From Xanthomonas sacchari (GTDB lineage: Bacteria; Pseudomonadota; Gammaproteobacteria; Xanthomonadales; Xanthomonadaceae): a stretch of DNA of 64,000 nucleotides. The stretch lies in NCBI RefSeq assembly GCF_024266585.1, contig NZ_CP100647.1, forward strand, positions 248,001 to 312,000, in the 5' to 3' direction. This document shows positions 36,195 through 45,666 of this stretch, in pieces (position 1 is the stretch's first letter; the number at the start of each line of letters is the position of its first letter). The notes under the pieces were generated by a model, which was not told the DNA's origin, searched no databases, and saw only the letters and a list, made by a program, of their open reading frames with translations. A program made the translations under genes and the position numbers.

Positions 36195-37744
36195 AGGCCG
36201 CCACGCTGCGCCAGTTCCTGTCGGCGCACAGCTGGATGGGCCTGCTCGCCGGCATGGCCTTGTTCATCGCCTTCTACGTCGGGGCGATCAACGTGTTCAC
36301 CCACGACCTGGAGCAGTGGCCGCGGCCGCCGGCGGCGCATGCGCTGGCCCCGACGCTGTCGCCGGAACAGGCCGCGCAGGCACTGGCCGACGTGGTGCTG
36401 GCGCGGCATCCGGCGCTGGCCGAGTCCTACACGCTGATGCTGCCGGGCGAGGGCCGCACGTTGCCGCAGTTCTATGCGTTCGGGCCGGCCGCGCAGCAGG
36501 CCTTCGGCGGCATCGTGCAGTTCCAGCCCGGGGCCGATGGGCAACCGCTGCAACTGCCGCAGCGCAGCGGCTTCGTCGATTTCCTGTACGACCTGCATTT
36601 CACCGCCGGCCTGCCGCGTACCTTCGGCACCTACCTGTTCGGCGTGGTCTGCCTGCTGTACGGGCTGGCGCTGGTCAGCGGCGTGGTGCTGTACGCGCCG
36701 GTGCTGCTCAAGGACCTGTTCGCGCTGCGCCGCGGCCGCAACGTCAAGCGCCTGTGGCAGGACGCGCACAACGCCATCGGCATGCTGTCGCTGCCGTTCC
36801 ACGTGATCTTCGCCTGGTCCGGCGCGGTGCTGACCCTGGGCGTGCTGCTGCTGGCGCCGTTCCAGTACCTGGTGTTCGACGGCAAGCTGATGCAGGTGCT
36901 GCAGCCGGACTTCGAACTGGCCCCGCACGTGCAGCCCGCGCACGTGCCTGCGCCGATGCTGCCGGTGGCGGAGCTGGTGGCGCGGGCGCGCGCGGCCAAC
37001 CCCGGCTTCGTGCCGGAGAGCCTGTCCTTCCACGATGCCGGCGACGCCAACGCGCAGGTGGAGCTGTACGGCCACCAGGACCAGCGGCGGCTCAACACGC
37101 TCGCCGGCGTGGCGCTGCGGGCGGCCGACGGCAAGGTGCTGCGGGTGCTGTCGCCGCAGAGCATGTCGCCGGGCGTGGCCGCGCTGCGCGGCCTGCAGAC
37201 CCTGCACTTCGGCAACTACGGGCGCTGGCCGCTGCAGTGGCTGTACTTCCTGCTCGGGCTCGGCGGCGCCTTCCTGTTCTACAGCGGCAACCTGCTGTGG
37301 GTGGAAGCGCGGCGCAAGCGCCGCCAGCACGCGCAGCCGCGGCGCACCCACGTCATGGCGCGGCTCACCACCGGCGTGTGCCTGGGCTGCGTGGCCGGGG
37401 TGTCGGCGCTGTTCGTGGCCGCGCGGCTGCTGCCGCCGGGCATGGAACGCGGCGCGTACTACGCCGTGTTCGCGCTCGGCGTGGCCTGGGCACTGCTGCG
37501 TCCCACCGCCCGCGGCGCCTACGAGTTGCTGCTGGCCTGCGCGGCGCTGACCGCGCTGGTGCCGCTGGCCGGATTGCGTGGCGCCGCCGGCTGGGTGGCG
37601 CCGTGGAGCAGCGGCACGCTGCTGGCGATCGATGCCTGTGCGCTGGCGCTGGCCTGGGCCTACTGGCAGATGGCGCGCGCCGCCTATCGCCGCGGCCAGG
37701 GTGGCGATCCGCACAGCGTGTGGGCGTTCCCGCCGCCGCGCTGA
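36191..37744 (+). CDS. PepSY-associated membrane protein (siderophore reductase type)
   Basis: A 517-residue protein with the PepSY_TM signature at the N-terminus (LRQFLSAHSWMGLLAGMALFIAFYVGAINVF), a periplasmic PepSY loop (residues ~50-150) and FVDFLYDLHFTAGLPRTFG. Conserved histidines occur in DAHNAIGMLSLPFHVIFAWSG, and a second PepSY segment precedes the C-terminal helices. It has about nine to ten membrane helices. Relatives such as FhuF-independent PepSY reductases are proposed to reduce ferric siderophores. It overlaps the previous stop (ATGA) and closes the operon. Confidence 0.82.
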   Translation: MKAATLRQFLSAHSWMGLLAGMALFIAFYVGAINVFTHDLEQWPRPPAAHALAPTLSPEQAAQALADVVLARHPALAESYTLMLPGEGRTLPQFYAFGPAAQQAFGGIVQFQPGADGQPLQLPQRSGFVDFLYDLHFTAGLPRTFGTYLFGVVCLLYGLALVSGVVLYAPVLLKDLFALRRGRNVKRLWQDAHNAIGMLSLPFHVIFAWSGAVLTLGVLLLAPFQYLVFDGKLMQVLQPDFELAPHVQPAHVPAPMLPVAELVARARAANPGFVPESLSFHDAGDANAQVELYGHQDQRRLNTLAGVALRAADGKVLRVLSPQSMSPGVAALRGLQTLHFGNYGRWPLQWLYFLLGLGGAFLFYSGNLLWVEARRKRRQHAQPRRTHVMARLTTGVCLGCVAGVSALFVAARLLPPGMERGAYYAVFALGVAWALLRPTARGAYELLLACAALTALVPLAGLRGAAGWVAPWSSGTLLAIDACALALAWAYWQMARAAYRRGQGGDPHSVWAFPPPR

Positions 37745-37949
37745 CGCGCGGGAGGCGAGGCCAGGCCGGTGGCGCGTATGGCACCGCTGTCACGCAACCG
37801 GTCATCCCGAAAGTGGACAATCGCGCGCCGGTGCTTTTTCATGGTCTCGACGTAGGCACCGCAGCGTTCGCGCGAAACGGGTTCGAGTGACAGGATGTGA
37901 TGTGACCTGTTACGCGTTTCGCACTGCGCTGCCGTCGACAGGGGACTGC

Positions 37950-39128
37950 ATGCACGAGCGTTACCAGGAGCCACACGACGCGCCGTCGGGCGAGGCTTAC
38001 GCGGCGCAACTGCGCAAGGGGTTCGCCGCGCTGCGGTTCGACCCTCCGCTGGAACGGGCGTACCGCCACTACACCGCCGCCACGCTGGGCTTCGCGCAGC
38101 GCGTGGCGGCCTCGCTGGGCGTATTGATCGCGCTGCTGCTGTTGGGCTGGGACGCGGTGCATTTCGGCTGGCGCGGCGGTGGTGGCCTGCTCGGCTATGC
38201 GGTGGCGGTGCGCGCGGCGACGCTGCTGGCGCTGCTGTGGGTGGCGGCCGCGATCCACCGCGCCGACACGCACGGCCCCGGCCGTGCAGCGCTGCTGCTG
38301 CTGGTCGGCGGCACCGGGCTGGTGCTGTCGAGCATCGGCTATCCGCCACAGGAACTGCGCTACGCCGCCGCGGTGATGACCCTGGTGCTGGTGGCCGGCT
38401 TCTTTCCGCTGGGCCTGGCGCTGTGGCAGAGCGTGGCGGTGGCGCTGCTGCTGTGCGCGATCAGCGCCGCCGCCGGCCACCTGTTGCTGGACGGCGCGGC
38501 GCGGGACGCCTACCTGCGCCTGCAGTGGCTGCTGTGGACGGCGGTACCGGTCGGCGCGGTCGGCGGCTACCTGCGCGAGCACTCGCGCCGCGAAGGCTTC
38601 CTGCAGCGCCGGGTGCGCGACGACGAGGCCTTGCGCGATGCGCTCACCGGGCTGGGCGACCGCCGCCGCTTCGACGAACACCTGGCGGTGGCGCTGGCCG
38701 AGCGCCGGCGCCTGCAGCGCGGCCTGGCGCTGATCCTGGTCGAACTGGACGGCTTCGCCGCGCTGGTGCAGCGCAGCGGCGCCGCTGCCGCCGACCGTGC
38801 GGTGCTGGAGGTGGCCGAGGCCATGCAATGCCTGCTGCGGCCGCTGGACGTGGCCATGCGCATCGGGGCCGATCGTTTCGCGCTGGTGCTGTACGACGCC
38901 AGCGGCGCGCACCTGCGGCAGGTGGCGCCGGCGCTGCGCGACATGGTCGAGGTGATGGCGATCGCGCAGGACGCGGCGGACGCGGCGGCGCTGACGGTCA
39001 GCGTCGGTGCGCTGCTGGCCGCGCCGGAGGACACCCCGGCCACGCTGATGCAGCGCGCCGAGGCGCTGCTGGACTCAGCGCGTGCCGTCGGCAACCGGGT
39101 GGTGCTGGCCGAGGACACCGGCTGGTAG
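37950..39128 (+). CDS. Membrane protein with degenerate GGDEF domain
   Basis: A 392-residue protein with AGGGGACTGC before its ATG. Six membrane helices (~residues 50-200) precede a GGDEF domain (DALTGLGDRRRFDEHLAVAL at ~225). The active loop reads GADRF (306-310) in place of GGDEF, and the metal-binding DxD strand is VELDGF, so diguanylate cyclase activity is improbable. The I-site cannot be recognised. It may act as a binding or regulatory module for another cyclase or be decaying. Confidence 0.78.
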   Translation: MHERYQEPHDAPSGEAYAAQLRKGFAALRFDPPLERAYRHYTAATLGFAQRVAASLGVLIALLLLGWDAVHFGWRGGGGLLGYAVAVRAATLLALLWVAAAIHRADTHGPGRAALLLLVGGTGLVLSSIGYPPQELRYAAAVMTLVLVAGFFPLGLALWQSVAVALLLCAISAAAGHLLLDGAARDAYLRLQWLLWTAVPVGAVGGYLREHSRREGFLQRRVRDDEALRDALTGLGDRRRFDEHLAVALAERRRLQRGLALILVELDGFAALVQRSGAAAADRAVLEVAEAMQCLLRPLDVAMRIGADRFALVLYDASGAHLRQVAPALRDMVEVMAIAQDAADAAALTVSVGALLAAPEDTPATLMQRAEALLDSARAVGNRVVLAEDTGW

Positions 39129-39372
39129 GCATGCGGCGACCGCCATGTACCGGTACGGCCATGGCGGGCGGCGACGATGCCCTGCGCACGTTGCGGGCAG
39201 GGGCGGATGTGCTTGGCCGTTTGGTGCGGCGCAGGCTCGTTACGCCGCGCGCAACGCCGTGCGTTCCGCCGCGCCAGGCAGTGGCGGATCCGTGTGCGTC
39301 GTGCGCAGCGCGCCGCAGTGCAAGTCCCTCTCACCACGGCCCGGCCGACGCCTCGATGCGCGCTCCACGGTT

Positions 39373-39437
39373 GTAGGAGCGGCTTCAGCCGCGACAGGGG
39401 TTACCGGCAATGCGCGTCGCCGCGAAGCCGTTCCCAC
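39373..39437. repeat. Inverted pair of REP-like hairpins
   Basis: A complete element at 39373-39395 and a diverged inverted partner at 39416-39437, between the convergent GGDEF and MEKHLA genes. Nothing else is supportable in 39129-39455. Confidence 0.8.
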
Positions 39438-39455
39438 GAGGCACGTTGCCTGCCG

Positions 39456-39926
39456 CTACGCCAGCACCACCGTATGCCGAGGGCTGGGCCAGAACAGCGC
39501 GGCCTGGCCCCACCCGGCGCTGCTGCCGAAGCCCAACTGCCAGACTTCGCCATCGTGGATCACGAAGCGGTTTCCCTGCTTGTCCACCCGCTGCCCGCTG
39601 TAGCCATCGGCAATGCCGCGCTGGGCGACCGCATCGAGCAGCCGCTGCCGTTCGGCGCGGTTGGCCGGGGCTGCACTCAGCCGCGACGGCAGTGCGAGCA
39701 TCTCGTCCTCGCTGTACTTGAAGCAGCGCAAGGCGCAGCGATTGGCGTAGAAGAACACCGGGTCGGCGCTGGCGTCATGCGCCAGGATGGCGTACGGCGC
39801 CTGCGCATGCAGCCAGTGGTAGCGGTCGGCGACGGCGTCGGGGCAATACAGGCCACGACCGCTGAGCGCGCGGTAGCAGTCGTCGATGCGCGCGAGCAGG
39901 GTCGTCTGCGGTGCGGAAGGCGGCAT
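39456..39926 (-). CDS. MEKHLA (PAS-like) domain protein
   Basis: A 156-residue soluble protein of the MEKHLA family: RIDDCYRALSGRGL, AILAHDASADPVFFYANRCA and FVIHDGEVWQLGFG with AALFWPS. MEKHLA domains are PAS-related and are predicted to bind small ligands or sense redox; no partner domain is fused. The start at 39926 lies where similarity to the family begins. Adjacent to the carboxylesterase but 124 bases apart. Confidence 0.78.
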   Translation of the reverse strand: MPPSAPQTTLLARIDDCYRALSGRGLYCPDAVADRYHWLHAQAPYAILAHDASADPVFFYANRCALRCFKYSEDEMLALPSRLSAAPANRAERQRLLDAVAQRGIADGYSGQRVDKQGNRFVIHDGEVWQLGFGSSAGWGQAALFWPSPRHTVVLA

Positions 39927-40050
39927 GGTGGCGGTCTGGCAGCCTGCGGGAGCCCGCATTGTCGCGGATACGCACGCTCGCGGACGTGACCCCGGCCCTG
40001 GTCTGCGCCTGCGCCACGCCGGTGACGGCGCGGCCCCGTGGCGCAGGCGC

Positions 40051-41706
40051 TCAGAACGTCCCGCGCTGCACGAACGGCACCTGCGCATAGAGCCGGCGTT
40101 CGCCGCCGCGCGGGTCGTGCGCCAGGCGGCTGTCGGTGTCGAACAGCAGGGTCTCGCGTTGGGCCAGCGAATACGGGTCCCAGCGCGGCAGGCCGGCGTG
40201 GTTGGGGTCGCCGTGGCGGGCGAAGGCGAGCAGCGCCGCGCTCATCGCATCGGCCATGCGCTGCGCGTCGGCGCCGTCGCCGGTGCGCGAACCGGGTTGG
40301 CGGATGTTGTCGAACACCAGCGGAATGTCCAGGGTGTGGAAGGCGCCGAACTTGCCGCCGTCCAGCGGCGAGCCCCAGTCGAGCTGGTAGACCCAGGTCG
40401 GCGCGCCCTGCCGCGCCCGCGCCTCGGCTTCCTCCACCGCGCCGCGCCAGGAACGGCCGGCGGTGGTGGCGGCGAAGAACACTTCGCTCGGCGTGTAGTG
40501 CGGATACAGCCGCCGGTACTCGGCGATCACCACCTGCGGCGACAGGTCCACGTACTGTTCCTGCGCCAGCTTGTCCGGCAGGGCGTCCCAGCTCAGCGCG
40601 AAGTTGGCCGGATCGTGGCCGAGGAAGGCACGGGTCTCGTCGCGGGTGTTGCCGATCACCAACGGGATGCGCGCCGACTGCGGCGGCGCGTCCGGCCAGA
40701 ACGGATGCCGGTGCAGCACCTGCGCATCCAGCACCGGGCCCAGGTACAGCGCGGCGGTCTCGGCGCGCGAGGGGTCGGGCGTGCGCGTGGCCTCGAGCAG
40801 GCGCTGCAGCGGCAGCGTGCGCAGCGCGTCCAGTTGCGTTGGTTCCAGCTGCAGGGCCTGCAGCAGCAGCTGCGCACGCTGGCTGGCCGCACGCGGCCCG
40901 GCGGCGGTGACCTGCTGCCCGCTCATGGTCCAGGCGCGGTGGAACAGGCCCTGCGCGGCCGGCATCGCCATCAGCGTGGCGATCTTGGCGCCGCCGCCGG
41001 ATTGGCCGAACACGGTGACGTTGCCGGCATCGCCGCCGAACTCGGCCGCGTGCGCGCGCACCCAGTGCAGCGCCTGCACCAGGTCGAGCTGGCCGACGTT
41101 GCCGGAGGCGGCATAGGCCGGCCCGCCGAACGGCGCCAGGTACAGGTAGCCGAAGGCGTTGAGGCGATGATTGACGCTGACCACCACCACGTCGCCGCGC
41201 TGGCACAGGCGCACGCCGTCGTACAGCGGGTCGCTGCCGGAGCCGTTGTTGTAGGCGCCGCCGTGGATATAGACCAGGATCGGGCGGCGCGCGCCATCGC
41301 GCAGGCCCGGGGTCCAGACGTTGAGGAACAGGCAGTCCTCGCTGACCGGCTCGGCCCCCCGCTGCGGCGCCGACGCGGCGTAGGCGCCGCAGTCGCGCAC
41401 GCCGTGCCAGGGCCGCTCCTGCAGCGCCGGCTGGAAGCGGCGTGGTGCGGTGTCGGCGCCGTAGGGAATGCCCTTGAACGCCAGCACGCCCTGCTCGCGC
41501 ACGCCGCGGATGCGGCCGCTGCGGGTGCGCGCCAGCGGCGCCGTTGGCGTCGGCGCCGCCGCGGTCGCGAACCCGGGCAGCGCGCCGCTCACCGCCAGCG
41601 CGCCGAGCGCGCCGTCGCGCAGGAAGCGGCGCCGGCTGCGGTCGTCGGGAGCGGCCGCGGCGGATACGGCGGTGTGCGAGCCGGGCAGGTGGGGACGGGC
41701 GGTCAT
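40051..41706 (-). CDS. Type B carboxylesterase with Tat signal
   Basis: A 551-residue exported esterase. A twin-arginine signal (DRSRRRFLRDGALG) opens it. Next come the type B motif EDCLFLNVWTPGL, the oxyanion HGGAYNNGSG, the nucleophile GQSGGGAK and an acid/histidine at the usual distances (GNTRDETRAFLG, ARHGDPNHAG). It hydrolyses esters in the periplasm; the substrate is unknown. It follows the alpha/beta hydrolase at 41822 by 115 bases on the same strand, so both may be transcribed from the promoter region that also holds the operator at 43193. Confidence 0.88.
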   Translation of the reverse strand: MTARPHLPGSHTAVSAAAAPDDRSRRRFLRDGALGALAVSGALPGFATAAAPTPTAPLARTRSGRIRGVREQGVLAFKGIPYGADTAPRRFQPALQERPWHGVRDCGAYAASAPQRGAEPVSEDCLFLNVWTPGLRDGARRPILVYIHGGAYNNGSGSDPLYDGVRLCQRGDVVVVSVNHRLNAFGYLYLAPFGGPAYAASGNVGQLDLVQALHWVRAHAAEFGGDAGNVTVFGQSGGGAKIATLMAMPAAQGLFHRAWTMSGQQVTAAGPRAASQRAQLLLQALQLEPTQLDALRTLPLQRLLEATRTPDPSRAETAALYLGPVLDAQVLHRHPFWPDAPPQSARIPLVIGNTRDETRAFLGHDPANFALSWDALPDKLAQEQYVDLSPQVVIAEYRRLYPHYTPSEVFFAATTAGRSWRGAVEEAEARARQGAPTWVYQLDWGSPLDGGKFGAFHTLDIPLVFDNIRQPGSRTGDGADAQRMADAMSAALLAFARHGDPNHAGLPRWDPYSLAQRETLLFDTDSRLAHDPRGGERRLYAQVPFVQRGTF

Positions 41707-41821
41707 GCGTGGACGGACTCCTGACGAGGCGATCGGGGACGCGTGTGCGGCGTGGCGACGCGGCGGCCACCGGCGATGCGATCGCGTGGCGGGGCACGCA
41801 GCGGCGCGCAGGCCACGTGGC

Positions 41822-42928
41822 TCACTTCCCCTCCGCTGGCGGCGGGATCGGCGCGCGGGCGCGCGGATCGTCCTGCACGTTGCGCATCCAGCTCAGCGCC
41901 AGCTGCGGCCAGGCCGCCAACGGCAGGCCGGCGATGCCGCGGACGCCGAAGCCATGGCCGCCGTGCGCGAACAGGTGCAGCTCGGCCGGTATCCCCGCCT
42001 GGCGCAGCGCCTGGTAGAACAGCAGGCTGTTCTCCACCGACACCACCGGGTCGTCCTGCGCCTGCACCAGGAAGGTCGGCGGCATGCCGGCGTGCACGCG
42101 GTTCTGCAGCGAGTAGGCGGCCATGGTCGCCGCATCCGGGTGGCGGCCGAGCAGCCGCAGCCGCGAGCCGGTGTGCGCCGCGGTGCCGCTGCCCATGTCG
42201 ATGACCGGGTACAGCAGCAGCAGGAAGTCCGGCCGCGCGCTGACCCGGTCGACCGCATCGCGGGCCGGATACACCGGGTCGTCGTAGCGGGTGCCGAGGC
42301 TGGCGGCGACGTGGCCGCCGGCGGAGAAGCCGATCGCGCCGATGCGGTGCGGGTCCACGCCGTAGTCGGCGGCATGCGCGCGGATCAGGCGCAGCGCGCG
42401 CTGTGCGTCGGCCAGCGGCTGGTCGCGCGCCGCGGCGTTGCCGTCGGCAGCGGCGTCCGGTAGCCGGTAGCGCAGCAGGAACAGGGTGATACCCCCCTGT
42501 TCGGCGAAGATCGGTTCCAGCGCCGTGCCTTCCTTGTCCAGTACCAGGCGTGCATAGCCGCCGCCGGGCGCCACCAGCAGCGCGCTGCCGTTCGGGTGCT
42601 TCGGCCGGTACACCACCAAGTAGGGCTGGTAGCGGCCGCTGAGCGCACGATCGGGCAGGGCCGGGTCGTCGCTGCGTTCGACCAGATGCGGTTGCTCGGG
42701 GCCGGCCGCCGACCCCGGTGCCGGACCGGACCACAGCGGCAGCCGCGCCGCCAGCTCGGCGGCGCTCTCGCTGGCCGGGCGCTCGGCCGCCGCGGTCGGG
42801 CCGAGGGCACCCAGCAACAGCCCCAGCGCCGCCAGCAAGGCGATGCCAGGCCGGGACCGGCGCCTGCCGCAGGGCGTGGGCAGGGCGCCGGCGGGGCGTA
42901 GGCGGAGGAGATGGTGTTGGGCCGACAT
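41822..42928 (-). CDS. Exported alpha/beta hydrolase, BD-FAE/acetylesterase type
   Basis: A 368-residue esterase with an N-terminal signal region (LLAALGLLLGALGPTAAA after basic residues). The first strand GSALLVAPGGGYARL provides the oxyanion hole, GFSAGGHVA is the serine elbow and HGGHGFGVRG the catalytic histidine region; DDPVVSVENSL holds the acid. Proteins of this type remove acetyl groups from plant polysaccharides. Divergence from the uronate operon suggests a role on pectin or xylan esters; this is inferred from context. Confidence 0.85.
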   Translation of the reverse strand: MSAQHHLLRLRPAGALPTPCGRRRSRPGIALLAALGLLLGALGPTAAAERPASESAAELAARLPLWSGPAPGSAAGPEQPHLVERSDDPALPDRALSGRYQPYLVVYRPKHPNGSALLVAPGGGYARLVLDKEGTALEPIFAEQGGITLFLLRYRLPDAAADGNAAARDQPLADAQRALRLIRAHAADYGVDPHRIGAIGFSAGGHVAASLGTRYDDPVYPARDAVDRVSARPDFLLLLYPVIDMGSGTAAHTGSRLRLLGRHPDAATMAAYSLQNRVHAGMPPTFLVQAQDDPVVSVENSLLFYQALRQAGIPAELHLFAHGGHGFGVRGIAGLPLAAWPQLALSWMRNVQDDPRARAPIPPPAEGK

Positions 42929-43033
42929 CGTCGAGATCTCGTGGTGGGTGGAAGAAGCCCGCGCGGCGCGCATGGCCGGCGCGGCCGGTGGCCTCCAGTG
43001 TGCGCGCGGCCTGCGCCAACGCATGACGCTGTA

Positions 43034-43075
<42 letters not shown>

Positions 43076-43081
43076 CCTCCC

Positions 43082-43165
43082 GATTCCCGATTCCCGATTC
43101 CCGATTCCCGATTCCCGATTCCCGATTCCCGATTCCCGATTCCCGATTCCCGATTCCCGATTCCC
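43082..43165. repeat. Twelve-copy GATTCCC heptamer tandem repeat
   Basis: Twelve uninterrupted perfect copies of GATTCCC. Located between the start of the exported esterase gene and the operator at 43193. Related short stretches (CCCCAATCCC, CCCGAATCCC) occur at 10.28 and 49.08 kb. Confidence 0.97.
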
Positions 43166-43192
43166 AGCCCCAATGCCGCACCGCACATTGCC

Positions 43193-43210
43193 AATGACAC
43201 CGGTTTACCA
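43193..43210. promoter_or_regulatory. Putative uronate-regulon operator (hydratase-TRAP operon)
   Basis: AATGACACCGGTTTACCA, identical over all 18 bases to the site before kduI. Centre ACCGGT with partial dyad TGACACC/GGTTTAC is typical for LacI-family proteins. It lies 69 bases before the hydratase start. Confidence 0.7.
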
Positions 43211-43278
43211 TATACAACGGCGCAGCGCGCTGTCGATGCGCGGCGCAGCAATTCCGATCCTCCACCTTCCTTGCGGAG

Positions 43279-44103
43279 ATGCCCTTGAGCCTTCCTTCCG
43301 GCCCGTCGCAGACGCCACCGCCCGCGTTGGCCGACATCGCGGCCCGTTTCGTCCAGGCCCGCCGCCAGGGGCGCGCACTGCCCGATTTCCCCGGCGTCAT
43401 CCCGGACGATCTGGAGACCGCCTATCGCGTGCAGGACCTGGCGATCGCGCAATGGCCGGACCGCGTGGTCGGCTGGAAGGTCGGCTACATCGCCCCCGAG
43501 CGCCGCGACCATTCCGGGGACGAGCGCCTGCTGGGCCCGATCTTCGCCGCTGCGCTGTGGAATGCCACCGGTGGAACAACGGACATCCCGGTGTTCGACG
43601 GCGGCTTTGGCGCGGTCGAGGCCGAGTACGTGCTGCGCCTGGATGCGGACGCGCCCGCCGACCAGCTGCACTGGACCGCGCAGCAGGCCGCGCAGGTGCC
43701 GGCGACGCTGTTCGTCGGGGTCGAGGTGGCGAGCAGCCCGCTGGCCACGATCAACCAGCTCGGGCCGCGCGTGGTGATCTCCGATTTCGGCAACAACAAC
43801 GGCCTGCTGCTGGGGCCGCAGGTGCCGGACTGGACCGCGCTGGACGAGGCCGCGCTGCGCGCCGAGACCTGGATCGAGGGCCAGTGCGTAGGCACGGGCG
43901 GCGCCACGCTGCTGCCAGGAGGGCTGCGTGCGGCGTTCGCGTTCGCGCTGGCGCGATCGGCCCGGCGCGGGCGCCCGCTGCGCCGCGGCGAGCTGATCGC
44001 CACCGGCAACGCCACCGGCATCCACGACATCGCCATCGGCCAGCAGGCGACGATCCGCTTCGACGGCTACGGCGAACTTCATTGCAGGGCGGTCGCGGCC
44101 TAG
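43279..44103 (+). CDS. 2-keto-4-pentenoate hydratase (MhpD) family protein
   Basis: A 274-residue fumarylacetoacetase-fold hydratase: VVGWKVGYIAPE, FGAVEAEYVLRL (acidic metal ligands E-x-E/Y), FVGVEVASSP, VISDFGNNNGLLLG and GELIATGNATGIHD are family hallmarks. The ATG at 43279 directly follows GCGGAG; a TTG at 43285 has better spacing and may be the true start. It leads the TRAP transporter genes (36-base gap). Classic members act in aromatic ring-cleavage pathways; here, inside a uronate regulon, the substrate is more likely a keto-acid sugar derivative, which is inference. Confidence 0.85.
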   Translation: MPLSLPSGPSQTPPPALADIAARFVQARRQGRALPDFPGVIPDDLETAYRVQDLAIAQWPDRVVGWKVGYIAPERRDHSGDERLLGPIFAAALWNATGGTTDIPVFDGGFGAVEAEYVLRLDADAPADQLHWTAQQAAQVPATLFVGVEVASSPLATINQLGPRVVISDFGNNNGLLLGPQVPDWTALDEAALRAETWIEGQCVGTGGATLLPGGLRAAFAFALARSARRGRPLRRGELIATGNATGIHDIAIGQQATIRFDGYGELHCRAVAA

Positions 44104-44139
44104 GCTGCGCGCTGACCACGACGCGCGGGAGGGCGCAGC

Positions 44140-45135
44140 ATGATCACTCGTAGACGATTCCTCGGTGCCGGCATCACCGCCGCGGCGGCGGCCAGCGTGC
44201 CGCTGGGCGCGCTGGCGCAGCGCGGCGACACCCGCCTGCTCACCGCCACCGACGTGCACGTGGCCGACTATCCCACCGTGGAGGCGGTGCGCTGGTTCGG
44301 GCAGACCCTGGAGCAGCAGACCGGCGGCCGCCTGCGCCTGCGCCAGTACCACTCCGGCCAGCTCGGCCGCGAGGCGGAGGCGATCGACATGGCGCGCTTC
44401 GGCGCCATCGACATCACCCGGGTGTACTCCGGCGCGCTGAACAACACCTTCCCGCTGACCCAGGCGCTGTGCCTGCCGTACGTGTTCGACTCGGTGGCGC
44501 ACCTGCGCCGCGCGATCGACGGCCACGTCGGCGACAGCATCCTGCGCAGCTTCGAACAGCGCGACCTGGTCGGGCTGGCGATCTACGACTCCGGCGCGCG
44601 CTGCTTCTACAACACCAAGCATCCGCTGCGGCAGCCCAAGGACCTGCACGGGCTCAAGCTGCGCGTGGCGTCCTCGGACATCTTCCTCAAGCTGATGCGT
44701 ATGCTCGGCGCCAATCCGACGCCGATGTCGCTGGGCGAGACCTTCTCGGCGATGGAGACGCACATGATCGACGGCGCCGAGAACAACATGCGCAGCTTCC
44801 AGTCCAGCCGCCACTTCGAAGCCGCGCACTACTGGTCGCAGAGCGAGCACTCCTACGCGCCGGACGTGCTGGTGATGTCCAGGCGCAGCTTCGAGACGCT
44901 GGCGCCGGACGAGCGCGCGCTGGTGCTGGAGACCGCACGGCAATCGGTGACGGTGATGCGCCGGCTGTGGGACGCCTCCGAGGCGCAGGCGCGGCAGCAG
45001 GTGATCGACTACGGCGTGGCCGTCAACGAGGTCGACATGCCGGCCTTCCGCAAGGCCGCCGCGCCGCTGCTGGCCGAGTACCGGCAGCAGCCGGACATCG
45101 AAGCCCTCTACCGCCGCATTCGCGATTTCGCCTGA
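44140..45135 (+). CDS. dctP: TRAP transporter solute-binding protein (DctP family)
   Basis: A 331-residue periplasmic binding protein with a twin-arginine-like signal (TRRRFLGAGITAAAAAS). DctP-family segments follow: YPTVEAVRWFGQTLEQQTGG, YHSGQLGREAEAIDMARFGA, the carboxylate-binding arginine region GLKLRVASSD, and MSLGETFSAMETHMIDGAEN. Binding proteins of this subfamily often take up hexuronates or related acids, consistent with the kdu genes downstream. It forms an operon with the two membrane subunits. Confidence 0.9.
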   Translation: MITRRRFLGAGITAAAAASVPLGALAQRGDTRLLTATDVHVADYPTVEAVRWFGQTLEQQTGGRLRLRQYHSGQLGREAEAIDMARFGAIDITRVYSGALNNTFPLTQALCLPYVFDSVAHLRRAIDGHVGDSILRSFEQRDLVGLAIYDSGARCFYNTKHPLRQPKDLHGLKLRVASSDIFLKLMRMLGANPTPMSLGETFSAMETHMIDGAENNMRSFQSSRHFEAAHYWSQSEHSYAPDVLVMSRRSFETLAPDERALVLETARQSVTVMRRLWDASEAQARQQVIDYGVAVNEVDMPAFRKAAAPLLAEYRQQPDIEALYRRIRDFA

Positions 45136-45139
45136 GCCC

Positions 45140-45664
45140 ATGCCGATGACCGACCACGACCTCGCCCCCCCGGTGTCGCCGCTGCAGCGGCTGCTGGACC
45201 GCATCGCCCACCTCGCCATCGGCATCGCCGCCGCGGCCCTGCTCGGGCTGGTGGTGGTGCAGGGCTGGCAGGTGTTCACCCGCTACGTGCTCAACGACTC
45301 GCCGAGCTGGACCGAGCCGGTGACGCTGCTGCTGCTGAGCACGGCGATGAGCCTGGGCGCCGCCGCCGGCGTGCACACCCGCCGCCACTTCGGCTTCTTC
45401 CTGCTGGCCGAGACGCTGCACGCCACCCTGCGCCGGGTCATCGACCTGCTGCGCCCGCTGCTGGTGGCCGCGATCGGTGCGGTGATCGCGTGGTGGGGCG
45501 CGGTGCTGCTGCTGGACGGGCTGGACATCAAGATGGCCGGCGCGCGGATGCCGCAGAGCATCAATTACCTGCCGCTGTCGATCGGCGGCGCGCTGATGAG
45601 CGTGTTCGCGCTGTACCAGGCCTGGCGGGTGCTGCGCCCGGGCACCACCGTGGGGAGGAACTGA
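45140..45664 (+). CDS. dctQ: TRAP transporter small membrane subunit (DctQ family)
   Basis: A 174-residue protein with four membrane helices and the DctQ motif VFTRYVLNDSPSWTEPVT (~residues 45-62). It begins 4 bases after the dctP stop. It is the small subunit that pairs with DctM for sodium-coupled import. Confidence 0.9.
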   Translation: MPMTDHDLAPPVSPLQRLLDRIAHLAIGIAAAALLGLVVVQGWQVFTRYVLNDSPSWTEPVTLLLLSTAMSLGAAAGVHTRRHFGFFLLAETLHATLRRVIDLLRPLLVAAIGAVIAWWGAVLLLDGLDIKMAGARMPQSINYLPLSIGGALMSVFALYQAWRVLRPGTTVGRN

Positions 45665-45666
45665 GC

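Noticed and set aside
43082-43165. Regular short repeats resembling a CRISPR array
   Set aside because: The units are contiguous 7-mers without spacers, and no cas genes are near.
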